54,979 bases of DNA from Pelagibacterium sp. (GCA_002723255.1 PBNW01000005.1:1-54979); one strand, 5' to 3'; shown: positions 8,555-19,218, counted from the first letter of the stretch. The notes: generated by a model not told the origin, from the sequence alone. Numbers and translations: made by a program.

Positions 8555-9855
8555 CCGCCGATCTTTTCGATCCCGCCCATATAAGGACGCAGCGCATCGG
8601 GAATGGTCACCGAACCATCTTCGTTCTGGTAGTTTTCCATAACAGCGATCAGCGCCCGCCCCACGGCAACGCCCGATCCGTTGAGCGTATGGACAAATTG
8701 CGGCTTGCCATTGGCGTCACGATAGCGCGCATCCATGCGCCGCGCCTGGAAATCCCCGCACACCGAAACCGAGGAGATCTCGCGATAAGTGTCCTGCCCC
8801 GGCAGCCACGCCTCGATGTCATAGGTCCGCCGCGCCCCGAACCCCATATCGCCGGTACAAAGCTGCATGACGCGATAATGGATGCCCAGCCGCTTGAGCG
8901 CCTCTTCGGCACAGGCCAGCATCCGCTCATGTTCGTCGGCCGATTTCTCCGGCGTCGTGATCGACACCATCTCGACCTTGTTGAACTGGTGCTGGCGCAG
9001 CATCCCGCGCGTATCGCGCCCCGCCGACCCCGCTTCCGACCGGAAACAGGGCGTCAGCGCCGTAAACCGCAACGGCAGTTCGTCTTCGGGAAGGATCGAC
9101 TCGCGCACGAAATTGGTCAGCGGCACCTCCGCCGTCGGAATGAGCGCCAGTCGCCCATCACCGTGTGGGGCAAAGAACAAATCTTCCTCAAATTTCGGAA
9201 GCTGGTTGGTGCCAAAGAGCGCATCATCCTTCACCAAAAGCGGCGGCTGCACCTCTGTATATCCATGCTGATCCACATGCAGATCGATCATGAACTGCCC
9301 AATCGCCCGCTCCAGCCGTGCGATCTGCCCCTTGAGCACCACGAACCGGCTGCCCGAAAGCTTGGCGGCGGTTTCGAAATCCATCCCGCCCATCGCTTCG
9401 CCGAGCTCGTAATGCTCCTTCGGCGCAAAGCCGAGACCAGGCTTGGCCGGCCGCGTCGCTTCGGATTCATTGGCTCGGAAATAGGGAACGTTGTCGCCCT
9501 CGTCTTCACCCACCGGTACGCCCTCGGCCGGCAAATTGGGGATCACCGACAGCGCAGCCCGAATCTCCTCGGTCAGCGCCTTTTCCCGCGCTTCGAGTTC
9601 GCCGAGCCTGTCTTTCAGGCCCGATACTTCGGCCATCAATTCGCTCGCCCGTGCCTCGTCCTTTTGCGCCTTGGCCTGCCCGATCAGTTTCGAGGATGCG
9701 TTGCGCTTTTCCTGTACCGAATTGAGCTCGGCCACGACCGCGCGCCGCTCATCGTCGAGCGCAACGAGAGATGCGGAAACCGGCTCCATCCCGCGCGTCT
9801 TGAGCGCGGCGTCGAACGCTTCAGGATTTGCACTGATCCATTTGATGTCGAACAT
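8551..9855 (-). CDS. serS: Seryl-tRNA synthetase
   Basis: A class II aminoacyl-tRNA synthetase of 434 residues. The first ~110 residues are the coiled-coil tRNA-binding arm (charged stretch with [20 protein letters not shown]). Motif 2 is [20 protein letters not shown] and motif 3 is [18 protein letters not shown]. Length is normal. It follows tatC by 72 bp and overlaps surE. Confidence 0.97.
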   Translation of the reverse strand: MFDIKWISANPEAFDAALKTRGMEPVSASLVALDDERRAVVAELNSVQEKRNASSKLIGQAKAQKDEARASELMAEVSGLKDRLGELEAREKALTEEIRAALSVIPNLPAEGVPVGEDEGDNVPYFRANESEATRPAKPGLGFAPKEHYELGEAMGGMDFETAAKLSGSRFVVLKGQIARLERAIGQFMIDLHVDQHGYTEVQPPLLVKDDALFGTNQLPKFEEDLFFAPHGDGRLALIPTAEVPLTNFVRESILPEDELPLRFTALTPCFRSEAGSAGRDTRGMLRQHQFNKVEMVSITTPEKSADEHERMLACAEEALKRLGIHYRVMQLCTGDMGFGARRTYDIEAWLPGQDTYREISSVSVCGDFQARRMDARYRDANGKPQFVHTLNGSGVAVGRALIAVMENYQNEDGSVTIPDALRPYMGGIEKIGG

Positions 9856-9927
9856 TTTGGGCTGGTCCGCTGGAAAGAAAGATACGGACAGTGCCTAGCC
9901 GAGCCGCGCGTCAAACTCAAGGACCGC

Positions 9928-10761
9928 TTAGTCTTCGAGATCCTTGGCCAGTTGAGCCTCACGCTCCAGTCGCCGTTTTTCGACAATACGCACCGCAAAC
10001 ACCGACAGTTCGTAGAGCAGCAGCAAGGGGATCGCCAATCCGATCTGCGAAATCGGATCGGGTGGTGTCAGGAACGCCGCAATCACGATGATCGCCACGA
10101 TCGCGTATTTGCGCCACGCCTTGAGGTTGTCGACCCCGATCAGGCCGATCTGCGCCAGCAGCGTCAGAATAACCGGCAACTGGAAGCATACCCCGAATGC
10201 CAGCAGCAGCGTCATGATCAGGCTCAGATATTCCGAGACCCGCGTCACCATCTCGATGGTGACCCCTGAGGGATCGGTCTGTTGCATCCCCAAAAAGAAC
10301 CCAAGCGCCAGCGGCATCACGCCATAATAGACAAGCGCCGCGCCCACCAGAAAACAGATCGGCGTCGCAACGAGATAGGGCAGGAACGCCAGGCGCTCGT
10401 TCTTGTAGAGCCCCGGCGCCACAAAGGCGTAAATCTGCGAAGCGATGATCGGAAACGCCAGGAAAATGGCGGAAAACAGGGCCACCGACAGCTTGGTGAA
10501 GAAAAACTCCTGCGGAGCCGTATAGATCAGGCGCACCGCCTCGGGGCTCCCCGCCGCCGCAACGAACGGCCCAAGCAAAAAGCCGTAGATCTGGTCGGCA
10601 ACGAAAAAGCACAGGATAAACAGCACCGCCAGCGCGATGATCGAATAGATCAGTCGTGTGCGCAGCTCGGTCAGATGCTCGATCAGCGGCGCCTCGCTGG
10701 CCTTGAGGTCATCCTCCTTGGGCGCGGCGGATCCCGCGATCTTTTGTTGTGCCTCGGTCAT
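9928..10761 (-). CDS. tatC: Twin-arginine translocase subunit TatC
   Basis: This 277-residue polytopic protein is the receptor for twin-arginine signal peptides. The N-terminal HLTELRTRLIYSI motif is typical of TatC, and six hydrophobic segments follow. The central FFLGMQQTDPSGVTIEMVTR loop and the last-helix motif LTPPDPISQIGLAIPLLLLY support the call. Its ATG overlaps the tatB stop by 4 bases. Confidence 0.97.
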   Translation of the reverse strand: MTEAQQKIAGSAAPKEDDLKASEAPLIEHLTELRTRLIYSIIALAVLFILCFFVADQIYGFLLGPFVAAAGSPEAVRLIYTAPQEFFFTKLSVALFSAIFLAFPIIASQIYAFVAPGLYKNERLAFLPYLVATPICFLVGAALVYYGVMPLALGFFLGMQQTDPSGVTIEMVTRVSEYLSLIMTLLLAFGVCFQLPVILTLLAQIGLIGVDNLKAWRKYAIVAIIVIAAFLTPPDPISQIGLAIPLLLLYELSVFAVRIVEKRRLEREAQLAKDLED

Positions 10762-11498
10762 TTATCGCCGCCCGTCTCCGCAACGGCCTTTTTGCGCGCC
10801 GGTGCCGCTTTTCTGGCCGTGGTCTTTGTTGCGCCGGTCTTGCTTGCAGATTTTTGCTGCGCGGCGGGCTTTTCGTCGGCGGTTTTTTTCGCCGCCGGCT
10901 TTTTTGCGGCTTTGGCCGCTGCCGCAGGCTTGGCAGCCTTCGCAGGAGCCTTGCTCTTGGGTTCGGAGGTTTTGGCCGTTGATGTCGCCGCTTTGCGTGG
11001 GGCGGCCTTGACCTTGGTCTTGGCCGGCGCATCGGCAATCGGTGCCGGTTGCTCGGCCTCGGTTGTGGCCGCGTTGGCCGGTTTGGCGACCGATTCACTC
11101 ACCTTGGCCCGCAAAGCCGCCGACGCAGCGGAGGGTTCGGCCCGCGATGGTGTCATGCCCGCCTGTGCGTGGATCGCATCGACAACGCTCTCCTCGCCCG
11201 TAGCGGGTGGCTTGAGTTTGCCGGTCGGCTCAACCTTGCCATTGCGGATCGAATTGAATTCGCGATTGATCTCTGCGCTGGTCTGCTTGAGCGGGTCCGA
11301 AATAGCCTTCTTGGCCTCGGCGATCTCGTCGGCGGCAATGGCCTTGTCGATCTCCCGGCGGAAATCATTGCCCATGCGCCGCACGGTACCCATCATCCGG
11401 CCGACATTGCGCATCATCATCGGCAGGTCTTTGGGGCCGACGACGACAAGCAACACGATGCCGATAACGAGCATCTCGCTCCAGCCAAGCCCAAGCAT
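10758..11498 (-). CDS. tatB: Sec-independent translocase subunit TatB, with long basic tail
   Basis: The N-terminus MLGLGWSEMLVIGIVLLVVV with GPKDLPMMMRNVGRMMG is the single helix, hinge and amphipathic helix of TatB, which passes Tat substrates from TatC to TatA. At 246 residues it is longer than a typical TatB. From about residue 115 the sequence is almost only Ala, Lys, Pro, Thr and Ser, rich in KKPA/KAAK-type stretches like a histone H1 tail. The core is certain; the role of the tail is unknown. Confidence 0.93.
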   Translation of the reverse strand: MLGLGWSEMLVIGIVLLVVVGPKDLPMMMRNVGRMMGTVRRMGNDFRREIDKAIAADEIAEAKKAISDPLKQTSAEINREFNSIRNGKVEPTGKLKPPATGEESVVDAIHAQAGMTPSRAEPSAASAALRAKVSESVAKPANAATTEAEQPAPIADAPAKTKVKAAPRKAATSTAKTSEPKSKAPAKAAKPAAAAKAAKKPAAKKTADEKPAAQQKSASKTGATKTTARKAAPARKKAVAETGGDK

Positions 11499-11541
11499 GC
11501 TGATCTATCCTCGTTTGAAAGCTATGCCGAAAGAACGCGTC

Positions 11542-11781
11542 TTAGGCGTCCTTGCGCGTCTCAGCTTCCGTGGTCTGGTTGAGCGTGGGCTCAGCCTGAC
11601 CGGGCTTCTGGTCGATCGTGGCCGTGGCCTTGTCATCAGGCGTGTCATCTTCGGCCATGCCCTTGCGGAAGGCCTTGATGCCGCCTGCGACTTCGCCCAT
11701 CAGGCCCGAAATCTTGCCGCGCCCGAAAAGCAGCAGCACGACGACAGCGATAACCAGAAGTCCCCAGGGTCCGGGATTCAT
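11542..11781 (-). CDS. tatA: Sec-independent translocase subunit TatA
   Basis: A 79-residue pore-forming subunit of the Tat system. One helix ([20 protein letters not shown]) is followed by the amphipathic [17 protein letters not shown] and an acidic tail. The ATG at 11781 is fixed by a strong Shine-Dalgarno, TAGGAGGT, 6-7 bases upstream. The gene lies 43 bases upstream of tatB. Confidence 0.96.
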   Translation of the reverse strand: MNPGPWGLLVIAVVVLLLFGRGKISGLMGEVAGGIKAFRKGMAEDDTPDDKATATIDQKPGQAEPTLNQTTEAETRKDA

Positions 11782-11922
11782 TTCAATACCTCCTAATGGC
11801 ACGGCGGCATTGGCGCCGGCCGGCAGATGTGTCTGGCCCACAGATATTGATTATTGGCGGCGAAAACAAGGATGCTGTGCGCTCTTGTTGGACCATAATC
11901 GTCGCGGGGCGCCGCTGGCCGA

Positions 11923-12585
11923 TCAATCTTCGCTCTCGGTTTCGGCATCACCCTGATCGTCGGAATCGAGTGGATCCTCGTCATCGCGCAACGCCCCGTC
12001 GAACGGCATGGGCACGGAAAAACTCGGCGGCACGCGACTCGAAAGCAGCCCCGCGCCCTTCAGTTCCTCGAGCCCGGGCAGATCGCCAAGGCTTTCCAGC
12101 CCGAAATGGTCCAGAAACGCCTCGGTCGTGCCATAGGTCACCGGCCGCCCCGGCGTCCGCCGCCGCCCCCGCATCCGCGCCCATCCCGCTTCCATGAGCA
12201 CGTCCAGCGTTCCCTTGGAAATCGAAACCCCGCGCACCTCCTCGATTTCCGCCCGCGTGACCGGCTGATGATAGGCAATGATCGCCAGCGTCTCGAGCGC
12301 CGCCCGCGACAGCGGTCGCGTATCGGTTTCCTCCCGCCGCAACAGGAAATTGAGATCGTCCGCCGTCCGGAACGCCCATTTCGACCCGCGCTGCACCAGA
12401 TTGATCCCCCGCCCCGCATAGCGGGCCTGCAACGCATCGATCAGCGCATCCACATCGGCCCCATCGGAAAGGAACGGCGCGACATCGCGCAGATCGACCG
12501 GTTCGGCCGAGGCGAAAAGCAGCGCCTCGAGAATGCGCAGATTGCGCTCATGGAGTTCGGAAACATCGTTTTCCAGCGCGCTCAT
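11923..12585 (-). CDS. scpB: Segregation and condensation protein ScpB
   Basis: This 220-residue winged-helix kleisin partner binds ScpA and SMC in chromosome condensation. Recognisable parts are RILEALLFASAEPVDLRDV at the N-terminus, LAIIAYHQPVTRAEIEEVRG in the middle, and GRPVTYGTTEAFLDHFGLES near the end; the tail is acidic. The ATG at 12585 overlaps the scpA stop by 4 bases, so the in-frame extension upstream is rejected. Confidence 0.95.
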   Translation of the reverse strand: MSALENDVSELHERNLRILEALLFASAEPVDLRDVAPFLSDGADVDALIDALQARYAGRGINLVQRGSKWAFRTADDLNFLLRREETDTRPLSRAALETLAIIAYHQPVTRAEIEEVRGVSISKGTLDVLMEAGWARMRGRRRTPGRPVTYGTTEAFLDHFGLESLGDLPGLEELKGAGLLSSRVPPSFSVPMPFDGALRDDEDPLDSDDQGDAETESED

Positions 12586-13376
12586 TGCGGCGTCTCCCCC
12601 TGCCGCCGGCGCATAAGGAGCGGCGCGAAGGCCTCTTGCTGGCGCAATTCCACCTGCCCCAGCCGCACCAGTTCCAGCGATGCCGTAAAGCTCGACGCCA
12701 TCGCCGTCGCCCGTTCTTCGGGCCGCGCCAGATACTCGGCGAGATAGGTATCGAGCGATACCCACTCAAAACTCTGCCCGATCAGCCGCTCCAGGATTTC
12801 GCGCGCCTCCTGCAACCCCCAAACCGTGCGCTGGTGGGGCGAATATTCGGCCGGAATACCGCGTTCGCGCTGCGCCGCATAGGCCCGCAGCAATTGATAA
12901 AGGTCGGCCTCCCACAGCGCATGCCGCGTGATTGAGACCGGCTCGGGCATCCCGCGTGCGAAAACGTCGCGCCCCAGCCGCGCGCGATTGAGCAGCCGCC
13001 CCGCGGCATCGCGCATCGCTTCGAGCCGCGCCAGCCGGAACTGCAGCAATGCCGCCATTTCCTCGCCGCTCGGCTCGTCGTCATCGGTCTGCTGCGGCAC
13101 CATCAGCCGGCTTTTCAGATACGCCAGCCACGCCGCCATCACCAGATAATCGGCCGCCACCTCGATCCGCTGCTGGCGGATGGTCTCGATAAACGCCAGA
13201 TATTGCTCGGCCAGCGCCAGCACCGAAATGCCCGAAAGATCCACCTTCTGCTTGCGGGCAAGGTCGAGCAGAAGGTCCATCGGACCTTCATAACCGCGCA
13301 CGTCCACATGCAGCACGGCATCGGCCTGCGCACGCTCGGGCACTGCATCGAACCAGGGATCAGAAGTCTCGGCCAT
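12582..13376 (-). CDS. scpA: Segregation and condensation protein ScpA
   Basis: A 264-residue kleisin that bridges the SMC heads. The N-terminal FEGPMDLLLDL-type signature appears as YEGPMDLLLDLARKQKVDL, followed by ALAEQYLAFIE and the AADYLVMAAWLAYLKSRLM region. ATG at 13376 is preferred to a TTG 21 bases upstream. It usually follows nagZ in related genomes; here the upstream gap holds a palindromic repeat instead. Confidence 0.94.
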   Translation of the reverse strand: MAETSDPWFDAVPERAQADAVLHVDVRGYEGPMDLLLDLARKQKVDLSGISVLALAEQYLAFIETIRQQRIEVAADYLVMAAWLAYLKSRLMVPQQTDDDEPSGEEMAALLQFRLARLEAMRDAAGRLLNRARLGRDVFARGMPEPVSITRHALWEADLYQLLRAYAAQRERGIPAEYSPHQRTVWGLQEAREILERLIGQSFEWVSLDTYLAEYLARPEERATAMASSFTASLELVRLGQVELRQQEAFAPLLMRRRQGETPQ

Positions 13377-13460
13377 ATCCCGCCGCTGGCAAAGCAAAAG
13401 AGGGGAGCAGCATTGCCACTCCCCTCAACCCAGTCAAGCCATGAGAGCCGTTGGTGCCCA

Positions 13461-13602
13461 GGGTATGTTGTGATTCAGATCAGGCTGAGGCGAAAATGGT
13501 CGTTTTCGAGAACCGGAGCGGAGCGTACATTATGTACGTGAGCACCGGAAGCGCAGAAAATGGCCGTTTGCAGTCCAGCATGATCTGAATCGCGGCATGC
13601 CC
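13461..13602. repeat. Second TA-flanked palindromic repeat (MITE-like)
   Basis: A 142-bp palindrome-like element fills most of the gap between the SPOR gene and scpA. Its ends are inverted repeats of about 22 bp: left GGGTATGTTGTGATTCAG and right (reverse complement) GGGCATGCCGCGATTCAG. The centre is the perfect palindrome CGTACATTATGTACG (about 13534-13548). TA flanks the right end (13603-13604) and CA the left. The right TA plus the terminal base form the stop codon TAG of the SPOR gene. This family differs from the 121-126 bp repeats elsewhere. Confidence 0.65.
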
Positions 13603-15623
13603 TAGTTGTTCAGCACGAAACAGTCGCCACCCTGCCCCTGGATCGCCGTGCAGACCGAATTGGCCTGATCGAAGCTCGGCTGTGGCAGCCGTACGCGATA
13701 ATATATGCCGCGTTCACCCAGATCGACCCGGCTGACCTGGGGCGTCGCCCCGTTGAACAGCGTACCATAGCGGGCCTGCAACGAAGGGATATCGGCCTGC
13801 GCATCCGCTTCGCTCCGCTGCGATGACAATTGCACCCACGCACCGACATCGGCCGCCGGCGTCGCTGCCGCCGCGGCCGGGGCAGGCGTTGTTTCCGTCG
13901 GCGTGACAGCGGCAACCGTTTCGGTCGCCGGGGCTTCCGATGCGGGAACGGGCGTCGACGCTGTCGTATCCTGGGCCGTCAGTCCGGCCGGCCGCGCGAC
14001 CGGCACCGGCGCACCGGCATCTTCAGCCGTTGCCGCAGCTCCCGTTTCGGTCTCATCTGCCGTTTCAGGGGTGCTGGCTGCCTCAGGCAGAGCCTCGCTT
14101 GCATCTGCCGCGGGCGCCTCGGTTTGGCTCGCCGCTGCTGTTTCGCCATCGGCCATGGCCAGCGCAATTGCCTCCCCGATCGGATCGGAGGTCAGCGTGC
14201 TGTTGGGAACAGCAGGCACATCGGGCCTTTCGACAGGCAGAACGTTCGACCCCGCAACGCTGTCGGTCGCCTGGACGATCGTGCCGTCGGGCCGAACGGT
14301 AACCGTACGCACCGGACGATTGGCAAGTGCCGTTTCGCCGTCCTCGGGTGCCAGAACCTCGGCGACCTGGGCGCCGCTGGCACCATTGGTCTGGTCGCGC
14401 GACACCAGCGCCTCGTCTTCGGGAGACCCGCCATTGCCCTCGATCTCGCTGAAAACCACCGATTCGCTGGCTGTCGACTCGCTCTGCGGCGGCGCATCTT
14501 CCTTGAGCGGCGAGGCATCGGCGGTCAGCACCGGCGCTTCGCCCGGCTCTCCGGGGCCGGAGAAGAACGCGAAATAAACGCCGCCGATCAGTGCAAAAAT
14601 CACCGCCCCTGCCGCAACCGGCAAAACGAATCCGCCAAGCCGGCGGCGCGGGCGTCTCGGCGCCGGCTCTTCCTCAGCATAGGCTTCATCGGCATAGGCT
14701 TCATCGGTGTAATCGTCGTCGGCATAGTCGGCTGGCGCCGCTTGCGCTTCCGGTTCAGACGGGGGCGGCACCGGCGAGGCAAAAAGTGGATCGGGTATAA
14801 ATTGCTCCCGGCTCGGCTGCGGATCGACAGCAGGCTCTGGCCGCTCCTCGATCTGACGGGGTGCTGGCGCCACGAGCCAATCTTCGGGATCGTTTGCAGG
14901 CTCGACGCGCCGCACCGAAGACCCGGTGGCGGCGGCAGCGGCCAGTATCGCCGATTCCGCGGCATCCACGGCGGCATCGGTTTCAAAATCATCGAGAAAG
15001 CTCGATTTCACGCGCCGCCCGCCCGGCAGTCCGGTATCGACCGAATTGGCCCGCGCCGCCTCCCCGATCAATGCTTCGATATCGCCGATCGGATCGCGCT
15101 CGTGCGGCACCGGTGCCGTATCGGAAAACGCCGCGCTCGAACGCCCATAGTCTTCATATGAAGGCTCGGGTTCGGCAGGAAGCGGATCGTCGTGGTTGGC
15201 CCAATCATCGTCCCGCGAAGAATCGCTCTGGTAGGTCTCCACTTCGGCGTCGGCGATCAAATCGGCAATCGGGTCGCCCGACACCTCTTGCGTGTCCACA
15301 CTGGCCCGCTGCGCGGTTCCAAACCCGAAATCGAAAACCGGCATCGCATCACTCTGCCCTGCTTCCTGCGTCGGCTCGGTTTCCCCTTCGCCCTCGAAAG
15401 GCACATCCTGGGGCACACCGAAACCGGGCTCGGCCTGGTAAAAGTCGTCCTGAGCGGGCTGTTCGGGCTCGGGCTGGGCGGAAACCTCCGGCTCGGCGGG
15501 TCTGTGGGCGCTGGCCGGCGCCGCGGCCGTGCGGGCATCCTGCGCCACAAGCCGCGCCAGTTCCGCAATCAGATCATCGGAGTCCTGACCCGCCGTGGCC
15601 GGGTTGTGCTTTGTATCGGTCAT
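13602..15623 (-). CDS. SPOR-domain membrane protein
   Basis: A 673-residue bitopic protein. Residues 1-325 are a very acidic, Pro/Glu/Asp-rich cytoplasmic region, a basic patch RRPRRRLGG precedes the membrane helix at about 328-354 (PVAAGAVIFALIGGVYFAFF), and a long Ala/Glu/Thr-rich periplasmic linker follows. The C-terminal SPOR domain (about 594-673, AWVQLSSQRSEADAQADIPS) should bind denuded glycan strands at the septum. Its place upstream of scpA and downstream of argS is the usual one. It is probably a cell-division or envelope factor, with no exact equivalent assigned. The stop codon overlaps the end of the palindromic repeat. Confidence 0.85.
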   Translation of the reverse strand: MTDTKHNPATAGQDSDDLIAELARLVAQDARTAAAPASAHRPAEPEVSAQPEPEQPAQDDFYQAEPGFGVPQDVPFEGEGETEPTQEAGQSDAMPVFDFGFGTAQRASVDTQEVSGDPIADLIADAEVETYQSDSSRDDDWANHDDPLPAEPEPSYEDYGRSSAAFSDTAPVPHERDPIGDIEALIGEAARANSVDTGLPGGRRVKSSFLDDFETDAAVDAAESAILAAAAATGSSVRRVEPANDPEDWLVAPAPRQIEERPEPAVDPQPSREQFIPDPLFASPVPPPSEPEAQAAPADYADDDYTDEAYADEAYAEEEPAPRRPRRRLGGFVLPVAAGAVIFALIGGVYFAFFSGPGEPGEAPVLTADASPLKEDAPPQSESTASESVVFSEIEGNGGSPEDEALVSRDQTNGASGAQVAEVLAPEDGETALANRPVRTVTVRPDGTIVQATDSVAGSNVLPVERPDVPAVPNSTLTSDPIGEAIALAMADGETAAASQTEAPAADASEALPEAASTPETADETETGAAATAEDAGAPVPVARPAGLTAQDTTASTPVPASEAPATETVAAVTPTETTPAPAAAAATPAADVGAWVQLSSQRSEADAQADIPSLQARYGTLFNGATPQVSRVDLGERGIYYRVRLPQPSFDQANSVCTAIQGQGGDCFVLNN

Positions 15624-15708
15624 AGAGCAGTGCCCCGAAAGTCTTTCGCTTTAACTTGCCCTTGATTGCGAGCATGCCCACGGAACTGTTCACAGCAATG
15701 CGCCGTAA

Positions 15709-17460
15709 TTATGAAAGCTCTTGCGGGGCGCTGACGCCTAAAAGATCAAGGCCGTTGCCGAGAACCCGGCGCACGCCATCCACAAGCGCGAGTCGAGCCA
15801 GTGTCAGTTTCGGGTCATCGTCGTTAACAAAGCGTAAGCTGGGATCTTCCTTGCCCTTTCCCCAGAAAGCGTGGAATTGCGCCGCAAGCTCGTGCAAGTA
15901 AAACGCAAGTCTATGCGGTTCATGCGCCCGCGCCGCCGCCGCAACCTGCCGCGGCCAGGATCCGAGCAACCGGATCAACTCGATTTCATCGCCTGTTGCG
16001 AGCAACGAGAGGTCGGCTCCGGCCAGTGCCGCATCGGAGGTATCGAGGTCGGGCAGGTCGCGCGCCGCATTGCGGAAAATCGAAAACGTCCTCGCATGGG
16101 CGTACTGGACGTAAAAAACCGGATTGTCCTTGCTCTGCTCTTTGACCAGCGCAAAGTCGAAATCGAGCGGCGCGTCGTTGCGCCGGAACAGCAGCATGAA
16201 ACGGGTCGCGTCCACACCAACTTCTTCCACAACATCAGCAAGTGTCACCAAGTCACCGGACCGCTTGCTCATTTTCACAGGCTCGCCATTCCGCAACAGC
16301 TTGACCAGCTGGCAGAACCGCACGTCGGCCGAGGCCTTGCCGCCCGATACGGCTTTCACTGCTGCTTCGATGCGCTTGGCATAACCCGCATGGTCGGCGC
16401 CCAGAACGTCGATCAGCGTCGTAAAGCCGCGCAGCACCTTGTTACGGTGATAGGCGATGTCGGCTGCAAAATAGGTGTAGCTGCCGTCCGATTTGACGAG
16501 CGCCCGGTCCACGTCGTCGCCGAACTGGGTGGCGCGAAACAGCGTCTGCTCACGGTCTTCCCAGTCGTCGGGCAGCTTGCCCTTCGGCGGGTCGAGACGC
16601 CCCTCATAGATCAGGCCCTCCTCGCGCAGCCAGGCCAGCGTCTTTTCGATCTCGCCCCCTGGTCCGTGCAGGGTCTTTTCGGAAAAGAACACGTCGTGCT
16701 CGATATTGAGTTTTTTCAGATCGGCCTTGATCAGTTCAAGCATTGCGGCCAGCACATGCTGCTTGACCGGCGCCAGCCACGCCTCTTCGGGCTTGTCCAA
16801 CAAGGAGTTGCCGAATTCTTCCATAAGCGCCTGCCCCACCGGGACCAGATAGTCGCCCGGATAAAAGCCCGCTGGAATTTCAATCGTTTCACCCAGCGCC
16901 TCGCGGTAGCGCAGGAAAGCCGAGCGGGCCAGCGTATCGACCTGCGATCCGGCATCGTTGATGTAATATTCCTTGGACACCTGGTAGCCTGCATAGGCCA
17001 GAAGCGATGCCAGCGCGTCGCCATAAACGGCGCCGCGCGTATGGCCCACATGCATCGGCCCGGTCGGATTGGCCGAAACATATTCGACATTGACCTTCTC
17101 GCCCTGCCCCACATCGGCCCGTCCGAAATCGTCGCCGCGTTCGGCAATAGAAGAGAGCACCTTGTGCCAGACGCTTTGCTGCAGCCGGAAATTGATGAAC
17201 CCCGGTCCGGCGATCTCGACCGAAGCCACATCGGCATCGCCTGAAAACCGCTCGGAAATTGCCGCGGCGACTTCGCGCGGGTTCTTGCCCAGCGGCTTGG
17301 CCACCACCATCGCCGCATTGGTCGACAGGTCCCCGTGGGCGGCATCGCGCGGCGGCTCGACTACGACGCGGCCCAACAATTGCCGATTGTCGGCCAGCTC
17401 GGGAAAACTCGCGATCAGCGCATCGGTGACGCGCCCTTCAAAAAGGGCAAACACATCCAT
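15709..17460 (-). CDS. argS: Arginyl-tRNA synthetase
   Basis: A class I synthetase of 583 residues. The HIGH-type motif is [12 protein letters not shown] and the KMSKS-type motif is [11 protein letters not shown] at 17460 is chosen because [15 protein letters not shown] begins the N-terminal tRNA-recognition domain; upstream in-frame sequence does not fit the family. It lies between the SPOR gene (85 bp downstream) and the dgt-like gene. Confidence 0.97.
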   Translation of the reverse strand: MDVFALFEGRVTDALIASFPELADNRQLLGRVVVEPPRDAAHGDLSTNAAMVVAKPLGKNPREVAAAISERFSGDADVASVEIAGPGFINFRLQQSVWHKVLSSIAERGDDFGRADVGQGEKVNVEYVSANPTGPMHVGHTRGAVYGDALASLLAYAGYQVSKEYYINDAGSQVDTLARSAFLRYREALGETIEIPAGFYPGDYLVPVGQALMEEFGNSLLDKPEEAWLAPVKQHVLAAMLELIKADLKKLNIEHDVFFSEKTLHGPGGEIEKTLAWLREEGLIYEGRLDPPKGKLPDDWEDREQTLFRATQFGDDVDRALVKSDGSYTYFAADIAYHRNKVLRGFTTLIDVLGADHAGYAKRIEAAVKAVSGGKASADVRFCQLVKLLRNGEPVKMSKRSGDLVTLADVVEEVGVDATRFMLLFRRNDAPLDFDFALVKEQSKDNPVFYVQYAHARTFSIFRNAARDLPDLDTSDAALAGADLSLLATGDEIELIRLLGSWPRQVAAAARAHEPHRLAFYLHELAAQFHAFWGKGKEDPSLRFVNDDDPKLTLARLALVDGVRRVLGNGLDLLGVSAPQELS

Positions 17461-17576
17461 CTCAAGGAACCTATGATTGAAATTTTGGGCCGACACATCG
17501 AGATTGGCGCCAAGGCGCGGCGAAAGCCGGGGTTTGCAGCCCACCTTCACGCCAATATCGGCATGCCGGGGGCGGG

Positions 17577-18758
17577 TTACCGGAATTCCGGTCTTTCGTC
17601 AAACAAACGGGCGTGTTCGTCAAGCGCGAACGGGTCGGTCATCCCGGCCACGAAATCGCAAACGATCCGCGCCCGCGCCGCCTCCGAACGTGCGGCGCTG
17701 TGGGCCAGCCCCCAGCGCCCCGGCATGTCTCCATCGGCGATATAGGCGTCAAACAGCCGCCCCACTACCGCCTCGCTCTCGCGCACCGGCCCCATGACGC
17801 GCGCGTCGCGATAAACCTTGGCAAACATGAACGCCTTGAGTTCGGTCTCATCCTCCGCCATCTCGGTGGGAAACCCGATCAGGGCCCGCCCCGCATACCG
17901 CACGTCGTCGGCACTTTGCGGATCCGCCGCGATCAGCCGCTCGGCACTTTCGGCAATCACCGCCTCGATGGTCCGGGTGATCAGCCGCCGCTGCACCTCG
18001 TGGATCTGGCGCCCCCGCTCCAGTCCCGGCCACATGTCGACGACTTCACGCGCGATCGGCCCCATCAGCGGCACATCGACAAGATCGTCGATCACCACCA
18101 GCCCTGCCCTTACCGCATCGTCGATATCGTGAGCGTTATAGGCAATATCGTCGGCAATCGCGGCCACCTGCGCCTCGAGATTGGCATAGGTTTCAGGCAA
18201 CAAATCCTCACTGGCCGGAATGTCCGCCAGCGCCGCCCCGATATCCTGCCCATGCTCGGACGCCGCACCCACCACCGGGCCATTGTGCTTGAGGATGCCT
18301 TCGAGCGTCTCCCAGGTCAGGTTCAGCCCGTCATGGTCGGCATAGCGGTTCTCCAGCATCCCCACCACACGCAGCGCCTGAATATTGTGGTCGAACCCGC
18401 CAAGCTCTGCCATTTTCTCGGCCAGCACCCGCTCGCCGGCATGCCCGAACGGGGTGTGCCCCAGATCGTGCGAAAGCGCCACGGCCTCGGCCAGATCCTC
18501 GTTGAGTCGCAGCGCCCGCGCGATCGAGCGTGCGATCTGGCTCACTTCGAGCGTATGGGTCAGCCGGGTTCTGAAGTGCTGGCCTTCGTGATGAAGGAAA
18601 ACCTGCGTCTTGTGTTGCAGCCGCCGGAACGCCGTCGAATGGATGATCCGGTCCCGATCCCGCTGAAATTCATTGCGTGTCGGGCTGGCTGAGGGCCGAT
18701 AGACCCGCCCCCGCGACTGTGCCGGATCGGCGGCATAAACCGCATGCATATCACTCAT
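17577..18758 (-). CDS. dGTPase-like HD phosphohydrolase
   Basis: A 393-residue deoxyguanosinetriphosphate triphosphohydrolase-like protein. The HD metal site is visible as [17 protein letters not shown] followed by [16 protein letters not shown]. The N-terminal [14 protein letters not shown] motif is typical of the dGTPase-like branch. It would hydrolyse dNTPs to nucleosides and triphosphate, influencing nucleotide pools. It is divergent from erpA, with 76 bp between the start codons. Confidence 0.93.
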   Translation of the reverse strand: MSDMHAVYAADPAQSRGRVYRPSASPTRNEFQRDRDRIIHSTAFRRLQHKTQVFLHHEGQHFRTRLTHTLEVSQIARSIARALRLNEDLAEAVALSHDLGHTPFGHAGERVLAEKMAELGGFDHNIQALRVVGMLENRYADHDGLNLTWETLEGILKHNGPVVGAASEHGQDIGAALADIPASEDLLPETYANLEAQVAAIADDIAYNAHDIDDAVRAGLVVIDDLVDVPLMGPIAREVVDMWPGLERGRQIHEVQRRLITRTIEAVIAESAERLIAADPQSADDVRYAGRALIGFPTEMAEDETELKAFMFAKVYRDARVMGPVRESEAVVGRLFDAYIADGDMPGRWGLAHSAARSEAARARIVCDFVAGMTDPFALDEHARLFDERPEFR

Positions 18759-18834
18759 GTGGGAGAGCCCCTTTTCATCGTCGCTCTACGATCTTATGTT
18801 GGAGGCCGAATTTGCAATCAAAAGCAGCAGCGCC

Positions 18835-19185
18835 ATGACCGATATCCAACTATCACCGAACGAGGTCGTTTTGACAGAGCGCGCCGCCAAGCGGATCAAT
18901 CGCATCCTGTCAAAGGAAGACCCCGGCACCGTCCTGCGCATCGCCGTAGCGGGCGGCGGGTGTTCGGGTTTCCAGTACGAGTACAATTTCGTCAAGGAAA
19001 CCCCCACCGAAGACGATCTGGTCCTTTCCCGGGACGGGGCCACCGTTTACATCGATTCGATGAGCCTTGAATTCATGGGCGGCGCCGAAATCGACTTTGT
19101 CGACGATCTGATCGGCCAGTCCTTCCAGATCAAGAACCCCAACGCCGTCGCCTCGTGCGGCTGCGGCACCAGCTTCGCGGTCTGA
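18835..19185 (+). CDS. erpA: A-type iron-sulfur carrier ErpA
   Basis: A 116-residue carrier that passes Fe-S clusters to target proteins. The three cluster-binding Cys are C43 (GGGCSGFQY), C108 and C110 (SCGCGTSF). MTDIQLSPNEVVLTERA is the family N-terminus, so the ATG at 18835 is preferred to an upstream extension. Divergence from the dgt-like gene is common in related genomes. Confidence 0.93.
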   Translation: MTDIQLSPNEVVLTERAAKRINRILSKEDPGTVLRIAVAGGGCSGFQYEYNFVKETPTEDDLVLSRDGATVYIDSMSLEFMGGAEIDFVDDLIGQSFQIKNPNAVASCGCGTSFAV

Positions 19186-19218
19186 CCTTCCGCATTTTTC
19201 GGGTCGCCTTGGCCGCAC

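Noticed and set aside
8374..10269. 631-residue open frame opposite serS and tatC
   Set aside because: Arg/His/Gln-rich shadow of the minus-strand genes, which have full family motifs.
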